A stretch of DNA of 32,987 nt, taken from DATBDE01 sp036270095 (lineage in GTDB: Bacteria; Actinomycetota; Thermoleophilia; Solirubrobacterales; Solirubrobacteraceae). The DNA lies in assembly GCA_036270095.1 (NCBI GenBank), contig DATBDE010000035.1, positions 1 through 32,987 on the forward strand, read 5' to 3'. Below, in pieces: positions 6,976 through 15,128 of this stretch; within the stretch, counting starts at the first letter, position 1; each line of letters begins with the position of its first letter. The notes beneath the pieces are model-generated. The model was not told the origin of the DNA. It was given only the letters and a program-made list of their open reading frames with translations, and made no database searches. The position numbers were made by a program, and so were the translations under genes.

Positions 6976-7571
6976 GTCGCGGCTGCGGGGCGGGGTACGG
7001 TCCGCTCCCAGCGCCGCTTGCCGTCGTGCATCATCGCCGGGTACACGATCAGGTGCCGGAACGGCCCTATCGCGGCGAGGTAGGCCTCCCCGAGCAGGCC
7101 GTTGGGCTTGACCAGCACCGCCATCTGCCCGCGGTAGCCGCCCGCGTTATCCGGCACCCACCCGAGGTGGGCGACGCCGTGCACGGTCCGGTTGGCGATC
7201 TCGGCTGCCCACTCGTCGTCGGTGCGGTACAGCGGCGTGAACGGGAGGGCGTCGAACGCCGGGCCGGTCGCGGTCCCGCGCAGGTCGGCGGGCAGCCGGT
7301 CGCGGAGGGTGGCAGCGCGTTCGCCGAGCCCGGCGCCGGGCTCGTCCCAGCCCAGCAGCTCGCCGACCTTCCACCGGATCGCCCACAGCGCGCGCGACGC
7401 GCACGACGAGCCGCGCGAGGGGTCCATGGAGGTGATGAGCTCGAGTAGCCGCGGGAAGTCGTCCGGGCCGCCGGGCGTGGGCAGCGTCCAGACGTCCTCG
7501 AGCCGGAAGTCGGGGGCGATTGCATGGATCCGCCAGGGGCGGGAGGTATGTGCGCAGTCGGGGAGTCTCAT
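6972..7571 (-). CDS. DUF2867 domain-containing protein
   Basis: A 199-residue DUF2867 protein of unknown function, often found near oxidoreductases and TetR regulators. Recognisable stretches are IHAIAPDFRLEDVWTLPTPG, SRALWAIRWKVGELLGWD, FTPLYRTDDEWAAEIANRTV, and the end YLAAIGPFRHLIVYPAMM. Start taken as ATG 7571; an ATG at 7592 would place the start inside the putative operator. No Shine-Dalgarno is visible before 7571, so a leaderless or near-leaderless message is possible. First gene of a leftward operon and divergent from the TetR gene, whose operator would control both directions. Confidence 0.8.
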   Translation of the reverse strand: MRLPDCAHTSRPWRIHAIAPDFRLEDVWTLPTPGGPDDFPRLLELITSMDPSRGSSCASRALWAIRWKVGELLGWDEPGAGLGERAATLRDRLPADLRGTATGPAFDALPFTPLYRTDDEWAAEIANRTVHGVAHLGWVPDNAGGYRGQMAVLVKPNGLLGEAYLAAIGPFRHLIVYPAMMHDGKRRWERTVPRPAAAT

Positions 7572-7582
7572 GCTTCGGTAGG

Positions 7583-7604
7583 ATACATACATGCATGTAC
7601 GTAT
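7583..7604. promoter_or_regulatory. Putative TetR operator between divergent genes
   Basis: A 22-bp near-perfect palindrome: left arm ATACATAC, centre ATGCAT, right arm GTACGTAT, with one mismatch per half-site. It sits in the ~30-bp gap between the DUF2867 and TetR starts and touches the TetR ATG. The position and symmetry are typical of an autoregulatory TetR site. TAGGAT (7579-7584) could be a rightward -10. Confidence 0.6.
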
Positions 7605-8196
7605 GTCCCAGGCCGACCGGCGGGAGCAAAGCCGGAACGCACTGCTCGAGTCCGCCGCCCGTGGCCTGTCTCGCTATGGGTACGGGAAGCTGCGGCTCGA
7701 GGATGTAGCCCGCGACGCCGGCTACACCCGCGGCGCCCTCTACCACCAGTTCAAGGACAAGGAGGACCTGGCGCTGGCCGTAGTCGACTGGGTCGGCCAG
7801 AACTGGATCCGCGAGGTCGGCGACCCGGCCCGCGCGGAGCCGACGCCCGTGGCGGAGCTGCTCGCGCTCGCGCGCGGACACGCCGTCTTCTGCCGCCGCG
7901 ACATCGCCCGCGTCGTGATGGCCTTGCGGGTCGAGTTCAGCGGCCAGGACCATCCGGTCGGCCGCGCGATTGAGCACGTGTCGGCGACGGGCGTCGAGCG
8001 GGTCGCGCGGCTGGTCAGGGCGGGGCGCCGGGACGGGTCGGTCCCGCCCGGGCCGCCGGCGCGCGAGGTCGCGAAGGCGTTCCTGGGTGCGCTCGAGGGG
8101 ACCGCGATCGCGATGGGCGGGCGAGCGCCGCACGACGCGGACCTGGCCGAGCGAGCGGCCGCGGGCGTGTTGGGGCTGAGCGACGTCGCAGCCTGA
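7603..8196 (+). CDS. TetR/AcrR-family regulator
   Basis: A 197-residue repressor. The N-terminal HTH is clear: RNALLESAARGLSRYGYGKL, then LEDVARDAGYTRGALYHQFK and DKEDLALAVVDWV (residues ~10-60). The C-terminal helical half is the ligand/dimer domain and is not family-specific. ATG 7603 (MSQADRRE) is preferred to ATG 7591 because the latter lies inside the palindrome and adds no conserved residues. Likely represses itself and the divergent DUF2867-NTF2-sulfotransferase operon through the palindrome at 7583-7604. Inducer unknown. Confidence 0.88.
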   Translation: MSQADRREQSRNALLESAARGLSRYGYGKLRLEDVARDAGYTRGALYHQFKDKEDLALAVVDWVGQNWIREVGDPARAEPTPVAELLALARGHAVFCRRDIARVVMALRVEFSGQDHPVGRAIEHVSATGVERVARLVRAGRRDGSVPPGPPAREVAKAFLGALEGTAIAMGGRAPHDADLAERAAAGVLGLSDVAA

Positions 8197-8212
8197 GCGA
8201 CGGCGTGCCGGA

Positions 8213-8246
8213 GCCGACGCGCGCCCGGACGTCGACGCGCGCCGGC
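8213..8246. terminator. Possible bidirectional terminator
   Basis: Between convergent genes, GCCG-AC-GCGCGC (8213-8224) can pair with GCGCGC-CGGC (8237-8246), leaving a 2-nt bulge and a 12-nt loop. No U-tract on either strand. Position between two converging stops supports a terminator role. Confidence 0.35.
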
Positions 8247-8262
8247 TGCAGCCCAAATCGCG

Positions 8263-8856
8263 CTAGCGCCAGCCCTCCAGGGAGATATAGGCGCCCGCGA
8301 TGCCGTTCGGGTGGACCAGGATCAGCGGCGCCAGGCATGTAGCCGGCACGCTGATCGTCGTGTTGATGTTCGCGTCGCCCTGACGCGAGATCGGCACCGT
8401 GTCGGTCGTCGCCGCGGCGGTGGTGTCCGAGTCGGCCCCGCAGTACAGCGATGCGTTGACCGTCGTCACCGGCCCAGGGGTGTTGTCGCCGGGCGGGTTC
8501 GGGATCACCAGGCCCTGCAGACGCAGGCGGAACTGGCCATTGCGTTTGAGCCGGACCTCGCCCCGCTGCAGCACCCACGGGGCACCGCCGGGGTTGACGT
8601 CGTGGAACGTCGGGTCACCGGGCACCGACGGCGCGAGCGTCGACCGCAGCAGCGTGTTGCCGTTGCCCTTGCCGTTGCCGTGCCCATTGCCTTGGCCGTT
8701 GCCGTTGTGGCCCTGGTCGTTGCCACCGCCCTTGTCGTTCCCCCCGCCACCACCGGAGCCGCGCGCCCCGAGGGCGTTCACGGTGAGGGCCATCAATACC
8801 GCGCTGACCGCGGCCACCATGACCACGACGTACACGGCTCGCTTGGAAAACCGCAT
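8263..8856 (-). CDS. Exported protein with Gly/Asn repeat linker
   Basis: A 197-residue hypothetical protein. Residues 1-31 are a signal peptide or membrane anchor (MRFSKRAVYVVVMVAAVSAV, then LMALTVNALGA). Residues ~33-66 are a low-complexity Gly/Asn/Lys/His linker with a repeating GNGxGNGxGNG pattern. The rest (~68-197) is a beta-rich domain with two cysteines (SLYCGADSD and VPATCLAPLIL) that could form a disulfide. It ends AGAYISLEGWR. Start ATG 8856 has a strong GAGGAGG (8865-8871). I do not recognise the family; a cell-surface role is inferred. It stands alone, convergent to TetR and divergent from the SDR gene. Confidence 0.8.
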   Translation of the reverse strand: MRFSKRAVYVVVMVAAVSAVLMALTVNALGARGSGGGGGNDKGGGNDQGHNGNGQGNGHGNGKGNGNTLLRSTLAPSVPGDPTFHDVNPGGAPWVLQRGEVRLKRNGQFRLRLQGLVIPNPPGDNTPGPVTTVNASLYCGADSDTTAAATTDTVPISRQGDANINTTISVPATCLAPLILVHPNGIAGAYISLEGWR

Positions 8857-8980
8857 GAACTGCGCCTCCTCTCAGACGTAGGTGCCGTGCCTTACGCGCC
8901 ACGAATGCAGGCCGGTTGAAGGGCTGGCGCGTGGACGCTCGCGCGGCGGGCCGTAGGGTACTGTGGCGTCGCGGGTGAGC

Positions 8981-9634
8981 ATGTCGATCGTGATCATCGG
9001 GGCAGGCCCGAACCTCGGCGCTGCCGTGGCCCGTCGCTTCGGCCGCGAGGGCATGGCGGTGGGTCTCGTCTCGCGCACGCAGTCCAAGCTCGACGACCTC
9101 GCAGGCCGGCTGGAGAACGACGGCATCCGCGCCCGCGGCGCCGCCGCCGACATCCGCGACCACGCTGCGCTGACGCGGGCGATCCGATCGCTGGCCGACG
9201 AGCTCGGCCCGGTCGAGGTGCTCGAGTACTCGCCCCTTCCCTCACGGGAATTCATGAAGGATCTCTTCGACACCGACGTCGAGGACGTGCGCGGGCCGCT
9301 CGAGTTCAGCGTGCTGGGCGCAGTGGCGGCGACGCGGGCGGTGCTCGACCCCATGCGCGCGGCCGACCGCGGCACGATCCTCTTCACCACCGGCGGCGCG
9401 GCGATCAACCCCTACCCCGCCCGCGCGGGCGTGGGGATCTCCTTTGCCGGCGAGGTGGCCTACGCGCGCATGCTCCACGACGCGCTGGCCGACACCGGGG
9501 TCCACGTCGCCCACACCGCGATCGGCGGGTCCATCGCCCCCGGCGGCGACCACGAGCCCGACGACGTCGCCGAGCTGCTCTGGCGGCACCACGCCGAGCC
9601 GGGGGAGTTCCAGACCCGCCTCGGCATCGCTTGA
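8981..9634 (+). CDS. SDR-family oxidoreductase-like protein
   Basis: A 217-residue Rossmann protein. The NAD(P)-binding start is SIVIIGAGPNLGAAVARRFG, a variant of the classical TGxxxGxG, followed by VGLVSRTQSKLDDLA and AADIRDHAAL. The usual SDR YxxxK is not evident: the corresponding helix reads GISFAGEVAYARMLHDALAD. The protein is also slightly short, so activity is uncertain. ATG 8981 was chosen (GGTGAG just upstream); GTG 8963 is possible. TAGGGT at 8954-8959 may be a -10. Its stop overlaps the next gene by 4 bp (TTGA), so the two are probably one transcript and may act in one pathway. Confidence 0.75.
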   Translation: MSIVIIGAGPNLGAAVARRFGREGMAVGLVSRTQSKLDDLAGRLENDGIRARGAAADIRDHAALTRAIRSLADELGPVEVLEYSPLPSREFMKDLFDTDVEDVRGPLEFSVLGAVAATRAVLDPMRAADRGTILFTTGGAAINPYPARAGVGISFAGEVAYARMLHDALADTGVHVAHTAIGGSIAPGGDHEPDDVAELLWRHHAEPGEFQTRLGIA

Positions 9635-10413
9635 CCGACTACGTCCACGGCTACGACGCCCGCGCCAACGAGCGCCTGCTCGACCAGGCGGCCGCACTGG
9701 TCGACCTGCTCCACCACGACACCGCCTACCCCGCCGGCAGTCGCGTGCTCGAGGCGGGGTGCGGGGTCGGCGCCCAGACGGCCACGCTCGTCGCCCGGAG
9801 CCCGGAGGCGCAGATCACGGCGGTCGACGTCTCGGCCGAGTCGCTGGCACGGGCGCGTGAGCGCACGCGCGGAGCCACCAACGTCGACTTCGTCCAGGCG
9901 GACATCTTCGCCCTGCCCTTTGCGCCGCACGCCTTCGACCACGTCTTCGTGTGCTTCCTGCTCGAGCACCTCGCGCAGCCGGTCGAGGCCCTGCGCACGC
10001 TGGGCGGGCTCGTCCGCCCCGGCGGCACCGTGACCGTGATCGAGGGCGACCACGGCTCCACCTACTTCCACCCCGACAGCGCCGCCGCCCACGACGCGAT
10101 CCGCTGCCAGGTCGAGCTGCAGCGCCGCGCCGGCGGCGACGCCGAGATCGGCCGTCGCGTGTACCCGCTCATGGTCGAGGCCGGGGTGACGGGGGTCCGA
10201 GTGTCGCCGCGCATGGTCTATGTCGACGCCAGCCGCCCTGAGCTCGTCGACGGCTTCACGCACCGGACGTTCACGGCCATGATCGAGGGGGTGCGCGAGG
10301 ACGCGCTGCAGGCGGGCCTGATCGCGCCCGAGCGCTTCGACGAAGGCATCGCCGCGCTTTCCGCCACCGAGGTCTTCTGCTACGCGTTCTTCAAGGGCCT
10401 CGGCCGCGCCTAG
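9631..10413 (+). CDS. Class I SAM-dependent methyltransferase
   Basis: A 260-residue methyltransferase. Motif I is SRVLEAGCGVGAQTATLVAR (residues ~37-56), motif II is the acidic ITAVDVSAESL, motif III is NVDFVQADIFALPFAPHAFD, and motif IV/post is FVCFLLEHLAQPVEAL followed by LVRPGGTVTVIEGDHGS. The start is TTG 9631, overlapping the SDR stop as TTGA, which supports coupled translation. The closest general type is the ubiquinone/menaquinone-methyltransferase-like group acting on small molecules; the substrate is unknown. Its stop overlaps the end of the leftward serine-hydrolase pseudogene. Confidence 0.88.
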   Translation: MTDYVHGYDARANERLLDQAAALVDLLHHDTAYPAGSRVLEAGCGVGAQTATLVARSPEAQITAVDVSAESLARARERTRGATNVDFVQADIFALPFAPHAFDHVFVCFLLEHLAQPVEALRTLGGLVRPGGTVTVIEGDHGSTYFHPDSAAAHDAIRCQVELQRRAGGDAEIGRRVYPLMVEAGVTGVRVSPRMVYVDASRPELVDGFTHRTFTAMIEGVREDALQAGLIAPERFDEGIAALSATEVFCYAFFKGLGRA

Positions 10414-11551
10414 CAGGGCGTGCGCGGGCAGACCGGGAGGTTCGGCGCCTGGCGGGCACGAGCATCGCCCCGATGCGGTCGTACATGCCGGACGCGTAGG
10501 CCGACGGCGGGTTGGCCTTCGGTCCCTGGGTGGCGAAGACGACGATCGCGATCCGCTTCGCGGGCAGGTAGCTGGCCACGCTGTTGTAGCCCATGAGCTG
10601 CGGGTTGGCGGCGATCCAGCCCTTCCGACAGCCCCATCCCGTAGTAGCCCTCTGGCGTGAGCGGGCCGAGGCCTACGGCCTGCATCCCGACCTGCTGCTC
10701 GCGCGACGCCGGCGTGAGCAGCGCGCCGGTGCCGAGGGCCCGCGTCCAGCGGCCCAGGTCGCCCAGCGTCGACGTCATGTTGCCGGTGTACGTGCCCCAG
10801 GTGGGCGACCACGTGAACGTGTCGGTGTAGCGACCGCCGGGCTGCAGGTAGGCGTGCACGCCCGGCGCCGGGATGTGCGCGTCGAAGTGCATCGCGGTCT
10901 GGCGCAGGCCGAGCGGGCCGAGGATCTGCCGCCGCCGCTGGCGGTCCACGGGCGCCCCGCCGACCCCGTCGCAGGATGTCGCCGAGGAGGACGAAGTTCG
11001 TATCCGAGAAGGCCCAGCTCGCCCCCGGGGCGAAGGCCGGCGGGCGCAGGAACGCGTAGCGGATCAGCTCGGGGACGGTCCATCGCCGGTGCGGCCCGGC
11101 GGCGTGGAGCTTCTCCCAGGCCGGGTCGGTCACGTAGTCCTCGTAGCCGGTGATGCTGCGGGCGAGCATCGCCACCGTGACCTGGTCCGCGCCCGGGAGG
11201 TCGGGCCACCACTTCGAGAGCGGGTCGTCGAGGCTCATGCCGCCCTATCGACCAGCTTCAGCAGGAGCGTCGTCTCGAACGTCTGGGTGATGTTGCCGAT
11301 GCGGAAGTGGTCGGCCGGCGTCGCCCTCACGCGCGGTGCCGACGCGCCGAGCGTTCCGCTCGGCAGCCGGCGCCCTCCGACCCAGACGCCGAGTACACCG
11401 CGCGCAGGTGATACCGCTGCTTCAGCTTGCGCACCGCGGAGGTGATCTGCTTGCCCGACGGCGACGCCGCGCGGACGGGCTGCGCGGCCGCGAACGACAA
11501 CAGGGCGGCGGTCGCCGCGAGCAGCGCGGAGGCTCTTCGGCTCAGCAGCAC
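10410..11551 (-). pseudogene. Beta-lactamase-family serine hydrolase, multiply frameshifted
   Basis: A secreted serine-hydrolase gene read in pieces. The signal peptide is at GTG 11551 (LLSRRASALLAATAALLS, then FAAAQPVRAAS). Next comes VWVGGRRLPSGTLG to FRIGNITQTFETTLLLKLVD, then MSLDDPLSKWWPDLPGADQV to PGASWAFSDTNFVLLGDILR, then RQILGPLGLRQTAMHFDAHI to YYGMGLSEG, and finally MGYNSVASYLPAKRIAIVVF. Joining them needs a lost G near 11388, a lost G near 11243, an extra G near 10966 and an extra G near 10617; the last ~20 codons may hide a fifth shift. The catalytic SxxK is replaced by NITQ and the YxN box by FSD, so even a repaired protein may be inactive. Full length would be about 375 residues. 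Confidence 0.75.
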
Positions 11552-11638
11552 CGGCGCGGCATCGTGGTGACCGATGAATTGCAGGCCGCGTTCCGGTCTC
11601 AGTGGGTGCGATTCCCACCCCCCACCAAGGAGGAAGCA

Positions 11639-12031
11639 GTGAGCAAGACCACCACCCGCATCGACAAGCTCGGCACCGTCGTCGTGCCGGTGTCCGACCA
11701 GGACCGCGCCGTCGCGTTCTACGTCGACACGCTGGGGTTCGAGAAGCGCACCGACGTGCCGTTCGGCAACGGCTACCGCTGGGTCGAGGTCGCCCCCGAG
11801 GGCGTCGAGACCACGATCGCCATCGTGCCTCCGCCGCCCGGCAAGCCGACCGGCAACGTCGAGACCGGCATCGGCCTCAACACCCGCGACATCGACGCCC
11901 TCTACGCCGAGCTGAAGGACGCCGGCGTCGACGTCGACGACGAGGTCAGCCGCATGGGCGACCCGGTCCCGCCGCTGTTCTGGTTCCGCGATCCCGACAA
12001 CAACTCGCTGATGGTCGTGGAGATCAACTGA
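11639..12031 (+). CDS. VOC-family protein (glyoxalase-like)
   Basis: A 130-residue VOC module. It shows KLGTVVVPVSDQDRAVAFYV and DTLGFEKRTDVPFGNGYRWV in the first half, and GIGLNTRDIDALYAELKDAG with FWFRDPDNNSLMVVEIN in the second; the final Glu is the usual metal ligand. This is the subtype often called VOC or bleomycin-resistance-like in actinobacteria. GTG 11639 has AAGGAGG 5 bp upstream. It is divergent from the serine-hydrolase pseudogene and convergent with the patatin gene. Substrate unknown. Confidence 0.88.
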   Translation: MSKTTTRIDKLGTVVVPVSDQDRAVAFYVDTLGFEKRTDVPFGNGYRWVEVAPEGVETTIAIVPPPPGKPTGNVETGIGLNTRDIDALYAELKDAGVDVDDEVSRMGDPVPPLFWFRDPDNNSLMVVEIN

Positions 12032-12046
12032 CCGGCTCCGTGCCGC

Positions 12047-12081
12047 GCCGCCGGCGGCGACCCGATCACGCCGCCGGCGGC
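12047..12081. terminator. Twin 12-bp palindromes between convergent genes
   Basis: GCCGCCGGCGGC occurs twice, at 12047-12058 and 12070-12081. The second covers the end of the patatin gene. Each copy is self-complementary and the copies can also pair with each other across an 11-nt loop. Probably a two-way terminator; no U-tract. Confidence 0.4.
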
Positions 12082-13259
12082 AGCGACCCGATTCGCCACG
12101 GCCCGTCGTCGTGGGTCTGGTCGAGCCAGCGCTCGGCGTCGCGCCGGCCCAGCCGCAGCAGCTCGGCCGCGAACTCGGGTGCGAAGAACAGGTAGCTGAG
12201 GAGCTCGCCGTGCGCGGCGTCGCGGCCGCCGTCGACCAGGCGGCCGAGCACGGCCGTGCCCGGCGCGCGCAGGAGCGCCGGCGCGGGCGCGTAGTGGCGG
12301 TTGAACACGCGCGCCGCGGTGCGGCCGATGACGTCGGCGTCGCGCGGCGCGACGAAGATGTAGGGGATGAGGCGGCGGTCGGGCACGTTGGTCCCGCCTT
12401 CGACGATCTGGTTCTGTGTCGCCAGCGTCGCCACGTCGTTGACCAGTGGGTCGACGAGCACGGCCTGGAAGAGCTGGGCGGCGCCCTCGAGCACGTCCGG
12501 GGTCCCGCCGCCGGGTCGGCCCCGGCGGGCTGCGATCGCGTTGAGCCCGATCACCACCACGCGGTCGGCGCCCAGCGCCAGCGCGGGCTTGATCGGCGTG
12601 TTCAGCCGCGTCCCGCCGTCGAAGTACCAGCCGCGCGCCCGGGCCGGGTGCTCGAGCCGCACGGCCGGGAACAGCGCCGGGATGGCGGCAGACGCGCGCA
12701 CGTGCTCGGACGCCAGCTGTGCATGGACGTAGTCGATGCCGCGCTTGGTGTCGCGCGGGGGCGCGGGGCGCTGGGTGTGGAACACGACCGAGCGGCTCGT
12801 GGCCGCGGCGGTGGTCACGACCGCCGCCTGGACGAGGTCGGCGGCGGCGTTGGCGGCCAGGCGGTCGAACGGGATCAGCCGGCGCACGGTCGCGGCCAGC
12901 GGCGCCGGGTCGAGCAGGCTTGTCGCGCTGACCGGCAGCCCGAGCACCTCGCCCAGGTAGGCGAGACCGCGGCCGAGCTCGGACAACGACCCCAGCCTGC
13001 GCAGGACCTCGCCGTAGTGGAGGTCGCGCCAGATGCGCTCGCCCTCGGCGACCGCCTCGGCCGCGGGCTGATCGGCGGTCGCGGCGGCGAAGGCCGCGTT
13101 CAGCGCGCCGGCGCTCGTGCCCACGACGAGGCGCGGGCGCTGACCGCGGCGCTCGAGCGCGGGCAGCAGGGCCGACAGCGCCCCGACCTCGTAGGCGCCG
13201 CGGGCGCCTCCGCCCGCCAGGATCAGCGCGACCGTCTCCCGTTCCGGCACAGCCCCCAC
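12066..13259 (-). CDS. Patatin-like phospholipase
   Basis: A 397-residue patatin-type lipid acyl hydrolase with a Ser-Asp dyad. The oxyanion glycine-rich loop is LILAGGGARGAYEVGAL (residues ~12-28). The nucleophile elbow is VVGTSAGALN (Ser49), and the catalytic Asp is in WYFDGGTRLNTPI (Asp214). Residues after ~300 form a C-terminal extension (HYAPAPALLR to ERWLDQTHDD) also found in RssA-like bacterial members. No signal peptide, so probably cytoplasmic or membrane-associated. Start taken as GTG 13259; GTG 13250 (PERETVALIL) is equally possible. It stands alone, divergent from the MFS gene. Confidence 0.9.
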   Translation of the reverse strand: MGAVPERETVALILAGGGARGAYEVGALSALLPALERRGQRPRLVVGTSAGALNAAFAAATADQPAAEAVAEGERIWRDLHYGEVLRRLGSLSELGRGLAYLGEVLGLPVSATSLLDPAPLAATVRRLIPFDRLAANAAADLVQAAVVTTAAATSRSVVFHTQRPAPPRDTKRGIDYVHAQLASEHVRASAAIPALFPAVRLEHPARARGWYFDGGTRLNTPIKPALALGADRVVVIGLNAIAARRGRPGGGTPDVLEGAAQLFQAVLVDPLVNDVATLATQNQIVEGGTNVPDRRLIPYIFVAPRDADVIGRTAARVFNRHYAPAPALLRAPGTAVLGRLVDGGRDAAHGELLSYLFFAPEFAAELLRLGRRDAERWLDQTHDDGPWRIGSLPPAA

Positions 13260-13329
13260 GCTAGAGGTCGTGCGCGCCGCTCGGCGGCGTTTGCGCGCAT
13301 CGCGCCCGGGTACGCGGGACAGAGGTCGG

Positions 13330-14544
13330 ATGAAGCAGAGAACGGCATTCCTGGTCGTGGCGGCGGGGCTCCTGGCCCTGATCGCCAGCGCGAACCTCGC
13401 CGCGCCCCTGTACGCCGTCTACAGCAAGCAGTACGGGTTCTCGAGCGGCCTCCTGGCGCTCATCTTCGCCACCTACGCGCTGGTCCTGATCCCCTCGCTG
13501 CTGGCCTTCGGCCAGCTCTCGGATCGGCTCGGCCGCCGGCCGGTGGTCGCCGCCGGGCTGGCGTTGGGCATCGTCGGCCTGGTGCTGTTCGCCCTCGCCG
13601 ACGGCGTGGCCGGGCTGTTTGCCGCGCGGGCGGTCCAGGGCCTGTCGCTCGGCATGATCAGCGGCGCCGCCACCGCGGCGCTCGTCGAGCTCGAGCCGAC
13701 CGGCAACCGCCGCCGCGCCGCGCTGCTGGCGACGGTCGCGCAGGCGGGGGGCAGCGCCCTCGGGCCGCTGGTCGGCGGGATGCTCGCGCAGTCGGCGCCG
13801 GACCCAACGATCCTCCCGTATGTGGTGGGCATGGCCACGCTGGCCGTGCTCGTCGTCGCCGTCCTCGCGATCCCGGAACCTGCGCCCGGTCGGGGCGGGC
13901 GCTGGCGCGTGCAGCGTCCGAACGTCCCCGCCGAGATCCGCGGCCCGTTCACGCGCGTCGCGCTCACCGCGGCCGCCCTCTGGGCGGTCGCCGCGCTCTT
14001 CCTTTCCGTCATCCCGTCCTACGCGGGCCAGATCCTCGGCAGCGAGAACCTGGCCCTGCTCGGTGCCATCGCGGCGGTGATGCTTGCGGCATCGTGCGCG
14101 GCGCAGATCGCGGTGCGAAAGGGCGCGCCGCCGATCGCGGCCCAGGCCGGCGGCCTCGTGCTGCTGGCGGTGGGGCTGCTCGGCCTCGTGCTGGCCTCGC
14201 CGTTGCACGCGATCTGGCCCCTCGTCGCCGGCGCCGCGATCGCCGGGGCCGGGCACGGGGTCGGCTTCCTGGCCACCCAGGACGACCTCAACAACATCGC
14301 CCCGGCGGAACAGCGCGCCGAGGTCAATGCCGCCTTCTACGTGTGCATCTACCTGGGCGTCTCGCTCTCGGTGATCGGCGTCGGGATCCTGGCCGACGCC
14401 GCGTCGCTGTTCACCGGTGTGGAGGTGTTCGCGGCGGTGACCGGCGCGGCCGCGCTCGTCGTCGCGGCCTGGCACGTCGCGGCCGGCGGGGGCCGGCGAG
14501 CGGCAGAGCGACCAACGCGATACGTGCGCGCCGGTGCTCGTTGA
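13330..14544 (+). CDS. Major facilitator superfamily transporter
   Basis: A 404-residue polytopic membrane protein with about 12 hydrophobic segments. Segment 1 is AFLVVAAGLLALIASANLAA, and loop 2-3 carries MFS motif A (GQLSDRLGRRPV, residues ~61-72). The segment 4 region has RAVQGLSLGMISGAATAALV, and segment 5 has the antiporter-type GSALGPLVGGML. ATG 13330 follows AGAGG (13321-13325), and the upstream in-frame extension is Arg-rich. Probably a drug/metabolite exporter by motif similarity; the substrate is unknown. Its end overlaps the start of the hexapeptide-repeat gene by 11 bp. Confidence 0.88.
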   Translation: MKQRTAFLVVAAGLLALIASANLAAPLYAVYSKQYGFSSGLLALIFATYALVLIPSLLAFGQLSDRLGRRPVVAAGLALGIVGLVLFALADGVAGLFAARAVQGLSLGMISGAATAALVELEPTGNRRRAALLATVAQAGGSALGPLVGGMLAQSAPDPTILPYVVGMATLAVLVVAVLAIPEPAPGRGGRWRVQRPNVPAEIRGPFTRVALTAAALWAVAALFLSVIPSYAGQILGSENLALLGAIAAVMLAASCAAQIAVRKGAPPIAAQAGGLVLLAVGLLGLVLASPLHAIWPLVAGAAIAGAGHGVGFLATQDDLNNIAPAEQRAEVNAAFYVCIYLGVSLSVIGVGILADAASLFTGVEVFAAVTGAAALVVAAWHVAAGGGRRAAERPTRYVRAGAR

Positions 14545-15127
14545 GCACCGCGGACACGCACCGGTCGTCGACCCGACGGCGTACGTCGCTCCCAACGCCG
14601 TGGTCTGTGGCAACGTCCGCGTCGGTCCCGACACGCGGGTGCTGTTCGGCGCGGTGCTGACCGCCGAGGACGGCCGGGTCGAGCTCGGCGCTCGCTGCGT
14701 GGTCATGGAGAACGCGCTGCTGCGCGGGCGCGCGGCGCAGGCGACGACGCTCGGCGACGACGTGCTTGTCGGCCCGCATGCGCATCTCAACGGGGCCACG
14801 GTGGGCGCCGGCTGCTTCCTGGCCACCGGCGCGTCGCTGTTCCCCGGGTCGCGGCTGGGGCGCGAGGCGGAGGTGCGCATCAACGGGGTCGTCCACGTCA
14901 ACACCGTGCTCGCGGACGAGGCGCTGGTGCCGATCGGCTGGGTGGCTGTCGGCGCTCCGGCGCGGATCCTGCCGCCCGACGCGCACGCGGAGATCTGGTC
15001 GGTCCAGAAGGAGCTCGACTTCCCCGGCACGGTCTACGGCCTCGACCGCGACGCCCCCGCCGCCGAGCGCATGCGGCGCCAGGCGGACTGGTTCGCCGCC
15101 CACCGCGACGACCGCGTGATCGGCTGA
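14534..15127 (+). CDS. Gamma-carbonic-anhydrase-like hexapeptide-repeat protein
   Basis: A 197-residue left-handed beta-helix protein with about six hexapeptide turns (DPTAYVAPNAVVCGNVRVGP, then ELGARCVVMENALLRG, LGDDVLVGPHAHLNGATVGA, CFLATGASLFPGSRLG). It resembles the gamma-carbonic-anhydrase family, but the usual zinc-histidine spacing (GHxxxLHG) is replaced by GPHAHLNG, so zinc binding as in Cam is doubtful. The conserved EVRINGVVHVNTVL and GWVAVGAPARILPP, followed by WSVQKELDFPGTVYGLDRDA, define a distinct actinobacterial subfamily. The start GTG 14534 overlaps the MFS gene by 11 bp, suggesting coupling. Could be an acyltransferase relative or a non-catalytic trimer. Confidence 0.8.
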   Translation: MLVEHRGHAPVVDPTAYVAPNAVVCGNVRVGPDTRVLFGAVLTAEDGRVELGARCVVMENALLRGRAAQATTLGDDVLVGPHAHLNGATVGAGCFLATGASLFPGSRLGREAEVRINGVVHVNTVLADEALVPIGWVAVGAPARILPPDAHAEIWSVQKELDFPGTVYGLDRDAPAAERMRRQADWFAAHRDDRVIG

Positions 15128-15128
15128 C

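Noticed and set aside
12111..14660. 849-codon rightward open frame
   Set aside because: It runs antisense to the patatin gene and out of frame through the MFS gene. Composition is Arg/Gly/Ala-rich with no motif; it is a shadow of high-GC coding DNA.
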